Shown piece after piece: positions 34,730 through 43,954 of a stretch of DNA of 64,000 bases. Below the pieces are notes generated by a model, which was not told the DNA's origin, ran no database searches, and was given only the letters and a program-made list of their open reading frames with translations. The stretch is taken from positions 32,881 to 96,880 of the forward strand of contig NZ_JANJZT010000015.1 of NCBI RefSeq assembly GCF_024622975.1, in the 5' to 3' direction. A program made the position numbers and the translations under genes. Every line of letters starts with the position of its first letter. The first letter of the stretch is position 1. Source of the stretch: Blautia caecimuris. GTDB taxonomy: Bacteria; Bacillota; Clostridia; Lachnospirales; Lachnospiraceae.

Positions 34730-37079
34730 GCACATTACGTTTCCAGAAGTCTTTTAATATGCTTTCCACATTCCCCATTCTGCAGATATGCATATCGTTC
34801 CATTCTTCCGGAAAAAGGATGCGGTACTCGGTACTTCTGAATCTTTCGTCCATAAGAAGGATGCAGCCTACATCCTCCTTTGTGCGTATCACTCTGCCGG
34901 CTGCCTGCAGCACCTTATTCATGCCGGGAAAACGGTACGCATAATCAAAACCATTTTCTCCCAGCCTGTCATAATGCTTTTTTAAAACCTCCCTCTCTGT
35001 ATTTACCTGAGGAAGGCCTGTGCCCACAATGGCTGCCCCGATCAGGCGGTCTCCCATAAGGTCGATCCCCTCTGAAAAAATCCCTCCCATAATACAAAAG
35101 CCTACAAGCGTGGTTTCTCCCTGTTCTTTAAATTCTTCCAGAAATTCCTCCCTGTCTCTCTCATTCATGGACGGGGTCTGGCACACACATGTTACCCAGT
35201 CTGCTGCAAATTCCTGTTCATACACCTGCTTTACATCCTCAAGAAGCTTATAAGAAGGAAAGAATACCATGTAATTGCCTTTTTTCTGCCAGGCCATCCT
35301 TGCAATATATTCTGCGATCCTGCGGTATTCCTCATAGCCTCTTCTGGTATATCGGCTGCTTACATCCACACAGGTAAGAATACACCGTTTCTCTGGATCA
35401 AAAGGAGAGCGTACATAAATGCCATAGTCATCTTCTCTTGTACTGAGAAGCTTCCTGTAATATTGCATGGGAAGCAGGGTGGCTGAAAAAAACACTGTAC
35501 TTTTTCCTTTGTTCAGACATTCCTGAAGGTTTGAAGCAGGATTTACACAGAAAAGCCGTATCCTGAATTTTCCGTCTTCTTCCTCTGAGGTATAGATCTC
35601 ATAATTCTCATCCACAAGCTCTGAGATATTCAGGAAATCCCGCACCTGAAAGTAAAAATCAAGGATTCTGTCCACAACCTCCTGAGAAGGCGGCTCTTCC
35701 AGCAGCCTGTCCATTTCTCCCTGAGCCTGAAGCAGAGTCAGGGGCAGGGTGCCTGTGCTTTCCAGGATTCTTTCTGTTTCTCCCTCTTTTTTTATTTCAA
35801 GAAGCTGTCTGGCAGCCCGTCCCAAAGCCCGGTAAAGCCGCGGACTGTAGGGTTTTATATACTTCCTGATTTCCATAACATCTTCTCTGGCAAGACAGGC
35901 GCTGTACATTTCCCTGCCCCGCTCTGCCAGATTATGAGCTTCATCAATAAGAAAAATATAGTCTCCGGATACTCCGTCTCCAAAAAAACGTTTCAGTTTT
36001 ACATTGGGGTCAAACACATAATTATAGTCGCAGATGACCCCATCCACCCAGGAGCTGAGATCCAGGCACATCTCAAAAGGGCACACCTTCCACTTTTCTG
36101 CCTGTTCCAGGATCTTTTCGCGGCTGAAGGACTGTTCGGCAGTCCACAGTTCATAAACCGCATCATTCACTCTGTCAAAATGACCTTTTGCCCAGGGACA
36201 TTTCTCAGGCGTACACTCGGTTTTTTCGCAAAAACACAGCTTTTCCTTTGCAGTGATGGTCACCGTCTGAAAAAGAAGGCCTTTTGTCCTCAGAATCTCA
36301 AAGGCATCCTGAGCAACGGTTCTGGTAATAGTTTTTGCCGTAAGATAAAAGAGCAGCTCCCCTTTTCCCTCTCCAATTGCCCGCACAGAAGGAAATACAG
36401 AGGACATGGTTTTTCCCACTCCTGTAGGCGCCTGTACAAAAATCTGTTTTTTGCTGGAAACAGCATGATAAACGCCGGCAACCATTTCTCTCTGGCCTTT
36501 GCGGTAAGGAAAGGGGAATTCCAGATTTTTCATGGAGGCGTTTCTTTTTTCCTGCCATTTCAGCCTGAAGGATACCCATTTATGATATTCTCCTGTAAGT
36601 TTCTGATACCAGGCTTCCAGCTCTTCTCTGGAAAAAAATTCCCGGAACCGTCGGATTTCTTCTGTATCCAGATGGGCATACGTCATCTGAACGTCTATTT
36701 TTTCCAGATCGTTCTGAAGCATATAGATCCAGGCATAACACATGGCCTGAGCCCTGTGAACCTCCACAGGGCTTTCCAGATGCTCCAGTTTTTTGTAAAC
36801 GCCTTTGATCTCATCAATACACACGGTTTCTTCTTCTGTAAAAATACCGTCCGCTCTTCCCTCTACCCGAAGGATCAGATCCTCATATTCCGTGTCCTGC
36901 TTCAGAGAAACCTCAGGCCGGTAGCTGCTTCCCATCTGCTTTTGAATTTTGCGGTGGATACGGCTGCCCTTCTGCATTGCCTCCTTATCCTGTACGCCGC
37001 TTCCGCTGTCCAGATCTCCGCTTCGCAGAATAAATTCCACAAGATTACGGACAGAAATGCGGACTACTTTCTTTTCCAT
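34716..37079 (-). CDS. DinG/XPD-like ATP-dependent DNA helicase with PD-(D/E)XK-type N-terminus
   Basis: A 787-residue protein. Residues 1-175 look like a PD-(D/E)XK/Cas4-like region (KGSRIHRKIQKQ, VEGRADGIFTEEETVCIDEI). Then helicase motif I APTGVGKT and the four-Cys region of XPD-type Fe-S helicases (CFCEKTECTPEKCPW). Motif II is DEAH (FLIDEAHNLAERG), and the last helicase motif is QAAGRVIRTKEDVG. It probably unwinds damaged or structured DNA. ATG 37079 was preferred to one 30 bases earlier because family members begin near RISVRNLVEFILRSGDL; neither has a strong ribosome site. Separate from the HPr-like gene by a terminator. Confidence 0.88.
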   Translation of the reverse strand: MEKKVVRISVRNLVEFILRSGDLDSGSGVQDKEAMQKGSRIHRKIQKQMGSSYRPEVSLKQDTEYEDLILRVEGRADGIFTEEETVCIDEIKGVYKKLEHLESPVEVHRAQAMCYAWIYMLQNDLEKIDVQMTYAHLDTEEIRRFREFFSREELEAWYQKLTGEYHKWVSFRLKWQEKRNASMKNLEFPFPYRKGQREMVAGVYHAVSSKKQIFVQAPTGVGKTMSSVFPSVRAIGEGKGELLFYLTAKTITRTVAQDAFEILRTKGLLFQTVTITAKEKLCFCEKTECTPEKCPWAKGHFDRVNDAVYELWTAEQSFSREKILEQAEKWKVCPFEMCLDLSSWVDGVICDYNYVFDPNVKLKRFFGDGVSGDYIFLIDEAHNLAERGREMYSACLAREDVMEIRKYIKPYSPRLYRALGRAARQLLEIKKEGETERILESTGTLPLTLLQAQGEMDRLLEEPPSQEVVDRILDFYFQVRDFLNISELVDENYEIYTSEEEDGKFRIRLFCVNPASNLQECLNKGKSTVFFSATLLPMQYYRKLLSTREDDYGIYVRSPFDPEKRCILTCVDVSSRYTRRGYEEYRRIAEYIARMAWQKKGNYMVFFPSYKLLEDVKQVYEQEFAADWVTCVCQTPSMNERDREEFLEEFKEQGETTLVGFCIMGGIFSEGIDLMGDRLIGAAIVGTGLPQVNTEREVLKKHYDRLGENGFDYAYRFPGMNKVLQAAGRVIRTKEDVGCILLMDERFRSTEYRILFPEEWNDMHICRMGNVESILKDFWKRNVLDIQ

Positions 37080-37137
37080 TATTTTTCTACTTCCCCCAAA
37101 ATCTCCCATTAATAAATATAAGTTCTTCCACTTCTGA

Positions 37138-37173
37138 AAAGGCGCATACCTGTTTCCAGGTTATGCGCCTTTG
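37138..37173 (-). terminator. Terminator of the HPr-like gene
   Basis: AAAGGCGCATAACCTG pairs almost perfectly with CAGGTATGCGCCTTT around a four-base loop. A short T run follows on the minus strand. Confidence 0.75.
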
Positions 37174-37187
37174 ACACTTGTAATCGT

Positions 37188-37415
37188 TTATGCAACTGCA
37201 AATTTTGCAATGACTTCATTGAAATGAGTGTTTTCCCCATAGCATCTGACAGTGAGCTTTCTGGTCAGATCCATACTGAGAATTCCCAGAAGGGATTTTG
37301 CGTCAATTATAATCCTGTTATATGAAATATCAATGTCAAAATCACATTTACTTGCCGCATTAACGAATTCCTTTACATCCTCTGTGGCATTTAACATAAT
37401 CTGATGTTCTTTCAT
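37188..37415 (-). CDS. HPr-like protein lacking the phosphorylated His
   Basis: A 75-residue protein of the HPr fold, recognisable by IDAKSLLGILSMDLTRKLTV, which matches the region around HPr Ser46. The expected GLHARPA loop with His15 is replaced by LNATEDVKEFVNAA, so it cannot carry PTS phosphate. It may be a Crh-like regulator or serve another partner. ATG 37415 chosen: AGGAGG lies nine bases ahead, and two further upstream ATGs are badly spaced. Monocistronic, with a terminator behind it. Confidence 0.8.
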   Translation of the reverse strand: MKEHQIMLNATEDVKEFVNAASKCDFDIDISYNRIIIDAKSLLGILSMDLTRKLTVRCYGENTHFNEVIAKFAVA

Positions 37416-37560
37416 TTGTCTCATCCTCCTAATGTTTTCTGCACTAGGCGATATTTTGTCACTCTGTAAAGTATTTGTCAACAGACTTCAAATTTTCTTC
37501 ATATTTTTCGACTTATTATACAATTTTTTCATGTGTTTTATTATTTTTCAGGTACTTTTT

Positions 37561-38331
37561 CTAGCTGAATTCCGGCATATTTGAACGAAATTTTAATGGA
37601 ACAAACTGCCTCTGAAGACCGGGATTTTTCCTTTCCGGTATGGTAATATGGCTGCAGAAGGCCTTCCAGAGATTCTCATACTCATCTGACTGCACCGGAT
37701 CCGTCTCTTGTGTATTTAATACTGCCTGTATATAAACCGTACATTCTCCGCCATGCTCATGAGCCAGAACCTTCTGCCTTTTTTTGTCATAGATCATCCA
37801 GTTTTCATTTGGAAAACGATCTGAAAAATGGGGCGCCAGAAGTTCCAGGATGTCATTTTCCGGCTGGATTTCCGAAAAAAGTACTCCGCTGCCAATCTCA
37901 CGGAACCGTACAAATCCATAAAATCTGTGAATCTCATGCCATACCTTGACCTGAAGTGAAGAGACAAGACTCACCGCCGGATCTGCCAGAGCTTCCAGTA
38001 CCCGCGTATCAATCCTTCCCTTTTCCAGCGCTCTGCGAAGCAAATAAAAAATTGCCGTTCCCTTTTCCGGATGAACAGATGCCGCAGCATAGCACACTGC
38101 TTCATAAACCTGTCCGCCAAGCCTGTTTTTTATCGTTCTGGCAACCTTAAATGCCTTGACGGAATCTGAGATGATCTCCAGGTTTTCCGTAAAAAGCTCC
38201 GGATAATCCGGCTCTCTGACAGCAATCCCCACGGAAAATCCTCTGTTTCCCCAGCGCCAGCCGTCATAAACAGCCGTAAAGATTCCTTCCATCGTATCGT
38301 CACAGATCAGCATTTTCTTTTTATATTCCAC
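37561..38331 (-). CDS. TIGR03915-family protein (DUF4130), partner of the radical SAM protein
   Basis: A 256-residue protein beginning LICDDTMEGIFTAVYDGWRW, the family hallmark. It contains LADPAVSLVSSLQVKVWHEI and FYGFVRFREI in the middle and PHFSDRFPNENWMIYDKKR near residue 185. The family always neighbours the TIGR03916 radical SAM protein and is thought to act with it in DNA modification or repair; the chemistry is unknown. It overlaps the radical SAM gene by 11 bases, so the two are co-translated. Confidence 0.88.
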   Translation of the reverse strand: MEYKKKMLICDDTMEGIFTAVYDGWRWGNRGFSVGIAVREPDYPELFTENLEIISDSVKAFKVARTIKNRLGGQVYEAVCYAAASVHPEKGTAIFYLLRRALEKGRIDTRVLEALADPAVSLVSSLQVKVWHEIHRFYGFVRFREIGSGVLFSEIQPENDILELLAPHFSDRFPNENWMIYDKKRQKVLAHEHGGECTVYIQAVLNTQETDPVQSDEYENLWKAFCSHITIPERKNPGLQRQFVPLKFRSNMPEFS

Positions 38332-39649
38332 AAACGCTCACCCCTTCCATTCCCGGAACAGCCAGATCTGCGTCAAACAGCGACAGCTGTCTGTAGGTAA
38401 TCCCCGTATCTGCAGGATATTTTCCGGTTCCTGTTTCCAGAATATTTCTTACTATATAATCCTCATCCAGCTTTACCGGATACATCTGCCTTCCATTGCA
38501 GGTAATAAAATATACTGCCCTCTTCAGCACCACTCCGATCTTTTTCAAATCAGAAAAATCCAGCGTATGATATCTCCTTGCTCCCAGAATCCTTCTGGCA
38601 GATTTCTCGCCGATTCCGGGAACCCGGAGAAGCGTCCGGTAATCTGCCCGGTTGATCTCCACAGGAAAACATTCCAGATGACTGATGGCCCAGTCGCATT
38701 TGGGATCCAGGAACAGATTAAAGTTCGGATGCTTTTCTGACAAAAGCTCTTCTGCCCGGAAGCCATAAAACCTGAGGAGCCAGTCTGCCTGATACAGCCG
38801 GTGTTCTCTTAAAAGCGGCGGCCCCTGTGGAAGAACAGGAAGATCTTTATCTTCATTCACAGATACAAAAGCAGAATAAAATACACGCTTCAGAGAAAAC
38901 TGCCTGTACAGCGCCTCTGCCACAGAGACGATCTGGTAGTCACTTTCTCCTGCTGCCCCTACGATCATCTGAGTGCTCTGCCCGGCAGGCACAAATTCCG
39001 GAGCATGCCGGTAAAGCACCAGCTCCTGTCTGTTTTCTTCCCTTCTGTTCCGGATCTGTTTCATGGGACGGAGAATCGTAGTCCTGCTTTTATGGGGAGC
39101 CAGCTTTTTCAGTCCCTCTGCAGTAGGAAGTTCCAGGTTCACACTCATACGGTCCGCCAGATAACCTGCTTTTTGGATCAGCTCCGGTGAAGCCCCCGGA
39201 ATTGCTTTCAGGTGAATATACCCCTGAAAATGATATTGTTTCCTTAAAATTTCCACAGAGCGAATCAGCTCTTCCATGGTAGCATCCGGAGAACCCTTTA
39301 CTCCGGAGCTTAAAAACAGACCTTCAATATAATTTCTTCTGTAAAATTCTATGGTGAGCCTGCTGATTTCTTCCGGGGTAAAGCTTGCCCGCACCACATC
39401 ATTGGAAGCGCGGTTCACGCAGTATTTACAGTCAAATACACACTCGTTGGTATAAAGGACTTTCAGAAGGCTGATGCACCTTCCGTCTCCTGCAAAGCTG
39501 TGGCAGATGCCTGCTGAAATGCTGTTTCCGATCCCTGTCCCGTCCCCTTTTCTTGCAGTTCCGCTGGAGGTACAGGCAACATCATATTTCGCTGCATCTG
39601 CCAGTATTCCCAGCTTTTCCATTACTGTCATTGACTCCTGAATAACCAT
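38321..39649 (-). CDS. Putative DNA modification/repair radical SAM protein (TIGR03916)
   Basis: A 442-residue protein. The radical SAM cluster motif Cx3Cx2C is NECVFDCKYCVNR near residue 75. A TIM-barrel region follows, with LFLSSGVKGSPDATMEELIR. The C-terminal part holds a helix-hairpin-helix DNA-binding motif (LLRVPGIGEKSARRILGARR) and a ComEA-like context. A short N-terminal part contains DVACTSSGT. GGGAGG lies ahead of ATG 39649. Pairing with TIGR03915 next door is diagnostic. Confidence 0.92.
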   Translation of the reverse strand: MVIQESMTVMEKLGILADAAKYDVACTSSGTARKGDGTGIGNSISAGICHSFAGDGRCISLLKVLYTNECVFDCKYCVNRASNDVVRASFTPEEISRLTIEFYRRNYIEGLFLSSGVKGSPDATMEELIRSVEILRKQYHFQGYIHLKAIPGASPELIQKAGYLADRMSVNLELPTAEGLKKLAPHKSRTTILRPMKQIRNRREENRQELVLYRHAPEFVPAGQSTQMIVGAAGESDYQIVSVAEALYRQFSLKRVFYSAFVSVNEDKDLPVLPQGPPLLREHRLYQADWLLRFYGFRAEELLSEKHPNFNLFLDPKCDWAISHLECFPVEINRADYRTLLRVPGIGEKSARRILGARRYHTLDFSDLKKIGVVLKRAVYFITCNGRQMYPVKLDEDYIVRNILETGTGKYPADTGITYRQLSLFDADLAVPGMEGVSVCGI

Positions 39650-39727
39650 ATGGGCCTCCCTAACATTTGTTTGTGATTATTTTAATCCAAACAGACGTTT
39701 GTGTCAATCCAATAAAACGGGATGAAC

Positions 39728-39760
39728 TAAAAAAATTCCAGAACAAATCTGGAATTTTTT
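39728..39760. terminator. Terminator between lysC and the radical SAM gene
   Basis: AAAAATTCCAGA and TCTGGAATTTTT flank a five-base loop, with T runs in both directions. Confidence 0.85.
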
Positions 39761-39779
39761 ATTACATAATTATTTCATT

Positions 39780-41099
39780 TTAAAGCTGTGTTTCCACAAA
39801 GATATCATAGATCGCTTTTACAGCAGTCTCAAAATCGCGGTTCTCAACGCCTATGATAATATTCAGCTCACTGGATCCCTGATCGATCATTTTTACGTTT
39901 ACGTGAGCATGAGCCAGGGCTGCAAATACTCGGCCTGCAGTTCCCCTCTGAGATTTCATTCCCCGTCCCACGACAGCGATCAGAGCAAGGTCTGATTCCA
40001 TTTCCACAAAGTCAGGCTGTACGGCTCTGTGAATGCCTGCGATCACCTGCTGCTCCTTCTCTTCAAATTCATCCTGATGCACATAAACTGTCATGGTATC
40101 AATTCCGGAGGGAACATGTTCAAAATTAATTCCCTGATCTTCAAAAACCTGAAGGATCTTTCTTCCGAAGCCTACCTCGCTGTTCATCATGGATTTTTCG
40201 ATGTTAATAGAACAGAACCCTTTTTTGCCTGCAATTCCTGTGATCACATATCTTGGCTTGCGGCAGGTGCTTTCCACAATAAAGGTTCCCTTGTCCTGAG
40301 GACGGTTTGTATTTCTGATATTGATGGGAATCCCCTCTTTCCTTACAGGGAAAATGGCTTCCTCATGAAGTACTGTCGCGCCCATATAGGAAAGTTCGCG
40401 AAGCTCTCTGTAAGTAATCGTTTCGATTACAGCCGGATTCTCCACAATCCTGGGATCTGTTACCAGGAAACCGGAAACATCTGTCCAGTTCTCATAAATA
40501 TCCGCATGGACTGCTCTTGCCACCAGAGAACCGGTCACATCAGACCCTCCTCTGGAAAATGTCTGAACGGTTCCGTCTTCCTTTGCCCCATAAAATCCCG
40601 GAATCACTGCGCGCTCACATTTAGAAAGACGTTTGCCAAGAAGACGGTCTGTTTTCTCCCCGTCAAAGTTGCCGTTTTTATCAAAACGGATCACAGATGC
40701 AGCGTCAACAAACTCATATCCAAGATACGCTGCCATAATTTTTCCGTTTAAAAACTCACCTCTGGAAGCTGCGTAGTCTGTGCCTGCCTGCGCTCTGAAA
40801 TCTGCTTCTATCTGAGCAAACTCTTCCTCCAGGGAAAGCTTAAGATCAAGACCTCTGATGATCTCATAATAGCGCTCTTTGATCTCCTGAAAGATTCCGC
40901 CGAACTCTTTCCCCTGGGCAGCTCTGTCATAACATGCATACAGAAGGTCTGTTACCTTTGTATCACCGGAAAATCTTTTTCCGGGCGCAGACGGTACCAC
41001 ATAACGTCTGCCTTCCTCACTGCGGATAATGTCTCCGACTTTACGGAACTGCTCTGCATTTGCCAGAGAACTTCCTCCGAATTTTACCACTTTTTTCAT
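39780..41099 (-). CDS. lysC: Aspartate kinase
   Basis: A 439-residue aspartokinase, the first step of the Lys/Thr/Met pathway. MKKVVKFGGSSLANAEQFRK is the amino-acid kinase start. FSRGGSDVTGSLVARAVHAD and NWTDVSGFLVTDPRIV form the nucleotide and substrate sites. Two ACT domains fill the last 150 residues (GKKGFCSINIEKSMMNSEVG; LALIAVVGRGMKSQRGTAGR), so it should be feedback-regulated. GAGAGGAAG precedes ATG 41099. No lysine riboswitch was found in the short leader. Confidence 0.94.
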   Translation of the reverse strand: MKKVVKFGGSSLANAEQFRKVGDIIRSEEGRRYVVPSAPGKRFSGDTKVTDLLYACYDRAAQGKEFGGIFQEIKERYYEIIRGLDLKLSLEEEFAQIEADFRAQAGTDYAASRGEFLNGKIMAAYLGYEFVDAASVIRFDKNGNFDGEKTDRLLGKRLSKCERAVIPGFYGAKEDGTVQTFSRGGSDVTGSLVARAVHADIYENWTDVSGFLVTDPRIVENPAVIETITYRELRELSYMGATVLHEEAIFPVRKEGIPINIRNTNRPQDKGTFIVESTCRKPRYVITGIAGKKGFCSINIEKSMMNSEVGFGRKILQVFEDQGINFEHVPSGIDTMTVYVHQDEFEEKEQQVIAGIHRAVQPDFVEMESDLALIAVVGRGMKSQRGTAGRVFAALAHAHVNVKMIDQGSSELNIIIGVENRDFETAVKAIYDIFVETQL

Positions 41100-41172
41100 A
41101 ATACTTCCTCTCACCCTTCTTCATTTAATAGCTGTATCCAAAAAACGCAGCATAATAGAAAATCTGACTTTT

Positions 41173-41201
41173 ATTTTATTGAAAAAGGAAGATTTTTGCA
41201 A
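41173..41201 (-). promoter_or_regulatory. Promoter of lysC; remaining gap empty
   Basis: TTGCAA and TAAAAT with a 17-base spacer on the minus strand, about 75 bases ahead of the lysC start. The rest of the gap to 41408 shows no gene. It holds only an ACCGAAATG/CATTTTCGGT stem without a T run at about 41345-41375, in the tail of the DUF2325 transcript. Confidence 0.7.
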
Positions 41202-41408
41202 GTATTTCTTTGATTTTATCGAAAATATAATGATATACTCAAGTATAGCTGCATTACCGCCCGTCACTGTTTACATGTAATGATCCTGCAAGGCGTCTCG
41301 GCATAAAAATCCCAGAATCCCGAAACATACAGGGCAAAATGACACCACCGAAAATGATCCGGAATGCATTTCGGTCAGGTTGCCTCAAACGTAAGGAACA
41401 GCCTCCGT

Positions 41409-41690
41409 TTACGCGCAATATTCCTTCATGATATTTTCCAGCGCAGACGCACTGCTGGTATGGCATCTGCATACGGGGATAGATTTTCTCTTTGCCTCTT
41501 CCACCGCACAGTTGACCATTTTGTGAGATACTGTGTTTGTAAAAAGAATCAGAAGATCCGGCGCTCCGATTTTCTTTTTCATAGTACCTTTTTCTTTTGC
41601 AAAAACTTTTGCCTTACATCCATATCCTTTGCAGATATTTTCATACTGACATACCATACGCTCATTACCGCCCACAATCACAACACTCAT
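41409..41690 (-). CDS. DUF2325-family protein
   Basis: A 93-residue protein, MSVVIVGGNERMVCQYENIC, with the DUF2325 GGxxRM start and LLILFTNTVSHKMVNCAVEE and CRCHTSSASALENIMKEYCA. Cys residues of the type CRCH suggest metal or redox chemistry; members often neighbour iron-transport genes, but none are here. AAAGGAG precedes ATG 41690. Two dyads lie directly ahead of it. Confidence 0.85.
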   Translation of the reverse strand: MSVVIVGGNERMVCQYENICKGYGCKAKVFAKEKGTMKKKIGAPDLLILFTNTVSHKMVNCAVEEAKRKSIPVCRCHTSSASALENIMKEYCA

Positions 41691-41717
41691 ATCCCGCTCT
41701 CCTTTGTTATTTATAAC

Positions 41718-41757
41718 TAACTTAAAGTTAAAAATTTGAGTTAGCACTTGCTAACTC
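41718..41757. promoter_or_regulatory. Two tandem dyads ahead of the DUF2325 gene
   Basis: TAACTTAAAGTTA at 41718-41730 is a perfect 13-base dyad. GAGTTAGCA-CT-TGCTAACTC at 41738-41757 is a perfect 9-2-9 dyad. Both centre on GTTA/TAAC, as expected for a repressor bound as two dimers. The second is reminiscent of DtxR-type or CIRCE-like half sites but matches neither well. Confidence 0.55.
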
Positions 41758-41784
41758 GTTGTAAACATCTTATCACAGGATTTT

Positions 41785-42516
41785 TTATTTGTCAAAAGAT
41801 TTTTGTTCTTTTTTATACTCTGTCACCTCACAGACTGTCAGAACCCTTTCTTTTACATGAAATTTTATATTTTTGCTTCCATAAGAAAGCCCATAGATCC
41901 TGTTGGGATCCTCCTGATAGCCCGGTCTGGGATCGTTTTCCAGAACCTCTGTAAGAGCCGCTCTCTGTTCCTCTGGAATTTTCTCCAGAAGCTCCTCCGG
42001 AAACTCTACGGCAAGTCTGCTCCTTTCAATCTGATCGGTAAATCCTCCCGCTGCGCCGGGATGACTTTCCACATAAGGAAGGTACGGTTTAATATCAAAA
42101 ACAGGAGTGCCGTCCATAAGGTCTGCGCCCGATACATGAAGTATGATTCCCAGTCTTGGATGCTGCTCCACCTTTTCAAGCCGGACGCAGGACAGCCCCA
42201 GATGATTTGGGCGAAAGGGGGATCTGGTGGCAAAAACACCTTTCCGCACATTTCCTCCCAGTCTGGGAGGACGTACTGTAGAGGACCAGCCTTTTTCCAC
42301 TGCCTCTGAAAACTGCCAGATCAGCCAGATATAATCATACTCCTCAATTCCGCGGAAGGCTTCCGGCCTCCTGTATTCCGGCTCAAAAATAATCTGAGCC
42401 TTCTGCTTTTTCAGCCATCCGCTCTGATGAGGAACACCAAATTTTTCCGGAAAGTCATTGTGGATCCGCGCAATGATCTGCAGACTGTGTTCAGATTTTG
42501 GCATTATTTCAGACAT
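41785..42516 (-). CDS. trmO: tRNA (N6-threonylcarbamoyladenosine37-N6)-methyltransferase TrmO
   Basis: A 243-residue protein, TsaA/YaeB family. Core: IARIHNDFPEKFGVPHQSG, FRGIEEYDYIWLIWQFSE, RPPRLGGNVRKGVFATRSPF, RPNHLGLSCVRLEKV, VSGADLMDGTPVFDIKPYLP. The RSPFRPN segment binds S-adenosylmethionine in the beta-barrel fold. It methylates t6A37 of tRNA-Thr. AGGAGGGG precedes ATG 42516. Length with the short C-terminal domain is normal. Confidence 0.93.
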   Translation of the reverse strand: MSEIMPKSEHSLQIIARIHNDFPEKFGVPHQSGWLKKQKAQIIFEPEYRRPEAFRGIEEYDYIWLIWQFSEAVEKGWSSTVRPPRLGGNVRKGVFATRSPFRPNHLGLSCVRLEKVEQHPRLGIILHVSGADLMDGTPVFDIKPYLPYVESHPGAAGGFTDQIERSRLAVEFPEELLEKIPEEQRAALTEVLENDPRPGYQEDPNRIYGLSYGSKNIKFHVKERVLTVCEVTEYKKEQKSFDK

Positions 42517-42537
42517 TATTTCCCCTCCTACAAAATT

Positions 42538-43920
42538 TTACCGGTCAATCACTTCTACCGGAGTATCATCTTTTTTATCAAGATCATTTATGTATTTTTT
42601 TGTTTCTTTTACAATTACATTGGATAAAAGAAGTACCGCCACCAGGTTGGGAATTGCCATAAGCGCATTCAGAATATCCGCAACTGTCCATACCAGATTC
42701 AGTGAAACTACCGGGGCCACTGCCGCAACAATAATATAAACCACTCTGTATGGAATCAGTCCCGCTTTTCCGGCAAAATATTCCACACACCTCTCTCCGT
42801 AATAGGCCCACCCGAGAACGGTTGAATACGCAAAGGAAATAATTCCCACAACCAGGATAAAGGGGCCCAGTACCGGAATCTGCTGAAATGCCAAAGTGGT
42901 AAGGATTCCTCCGTCCGTAATATTTGACATATCAATGGACGGATTTTTCATAATACTGGTCACAAGGACCAGACCTGTCATCAGACAGACTACAACTGTA
43001 TCCCAGAAGGTTCCTGTGCTGGATACAAGAGCCTGGCGCACCGGGTTTCTTGTCTGCGCTGCTGCGGCGGCAATAGGCGCGGAGCCAAGGCCTGATTCAT
43101 TGGAAAAAAGTCCTCTGGCGATTCCATACTGCATTGCCATCATGATCCCTCTTCCAACCAGTCCTCCTGCAGCAGCTCCCGGAGTAAAGGCAAGCCTGCA
43201 GATGGTTTTGATTGCCGGAATGATAAAATCAAAATTCAGTCCCAGAATGATCACACAGCCCAGGATATAAAAAGCTGCCATAAAAGGAACCAGTTTTTCA
43301 CATACATTTGCAATGGAGCGGATTCCCCCGAAAATAACCAGCGCTGTCAAAGCTGCGACTACGATTCCCACCAGCGCCGGAGCAATATGCAGATTTTCCT
43401 CACAGACAGTGGCAATGGCATTTACCTGTGTGGCGCAGCCGATTCCAAAAGAAGCGAAGCCTGCCAGAAACGCAAAGATCATTCCCAGCCACTTCATGTT
43501 CAATCCGCGTTCCAGAGCATACATGGCTCCCCCCTGCATTCTTCCGTCCTTTGTCTTCACACGATATTTCACTGCGATCAGAGATTCACTGTATTTGGTT
43601 GCTATCCCAAAAACACCGGTGATCCAGCACCAGAAAACAGCACCGGGTCCTCCCAGAGCCACAGCGGTTCCCACACCGATAATATTTCCTGTGCCAATGG
43701 TAGACGCCAGTGCGGTGGTCAGAGCGCCGAACTGACTGACCTCTCCTTCTGCGTCCGGATCTTTTGTCACAGACAGTCTGATTGCCTTTCCAATCTTCCT
43801 CTGTATAAATCCTGTCCGTACTGTCATAAAAATATGAGTTCCAAGAAGCAGAAGGATCATCCACCATCCCCAAACCATCTTGTCGATCTGATTGATCACA
43901 TTTACTATCGTATCAAACAT
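42538..43920 (-). CDS. AGCS-family sodium/alanine (or glycine) symporter
   Basis: A 460-residue protein with about ten or eleven membrane helices. AGCS signatures: SQFGALTTALASTIGTGNII, GPGAVFWCWITGVFGIATKY and MQYGIARGLFSNESGLGSAP. Substrate is usually alanine or glycine with Na+; it cannot be refined from sequence. AAAGGAG precedes ATG 43920. Gap of 21 bases to trmO. Confidence 0.92.
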   Translation of the reverse strand: MFDTIVNVINQIDKMVWGWWMILLLLGTHIFMTVRTGFIQRKIGKAIRLSVTKDPDAEGEVSQFGALTTALASTIGTGNIIGVGTAVALGGPGAVFWCWITGVFGIATKYSESLIAVKYRVKTKDGRMQGGAMYALERGLNMKWLGMIFAFLAGFASFGIGCATQVNAIATVCEENLHIAPALVGIVVAALTALVIFGGIRSIANVCEKLVPFMAAFYILGCVIILGLNFDFIIPAIKTICRLAFTPGAAAGGLVGRGIMMAMQYGIARGLFSNESGLGSAPIAAAAAQTRNPVRQALVSSTGTFWDTVVVCLMTGLVLVTSIMKNPSIDMSNITDGGILTTLAFQQIPVLGPFILVVGIISFAYSTVLGWAYYGERCVEYFAGKAGLIPYRVVYIIVAAVAPVVSLNLVWTVADILNALMAIPNLVAVLLLSNVIVKETKKYINDLDKKDDTPVEVIDR

Positions 43921-43954
43921 AAAAATCTCCTTTTTCTTTTTTAACGCCTTTCTT

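Noticed and set aside
35934..37112. 392-codon plus-strand open frame
   Set aside because: It lies wholly antisense to the helicase gene, lacks any recognisable domain, and its Phe/Ser/His-rich composition is typical of a reversed coding strand.
41100..41408. Lysine riboswitch ahead of lysC
   Set aside because: The promoter lies only about 75 bases from the start and the conserved lysine-box segments are absent; the leader is too short.
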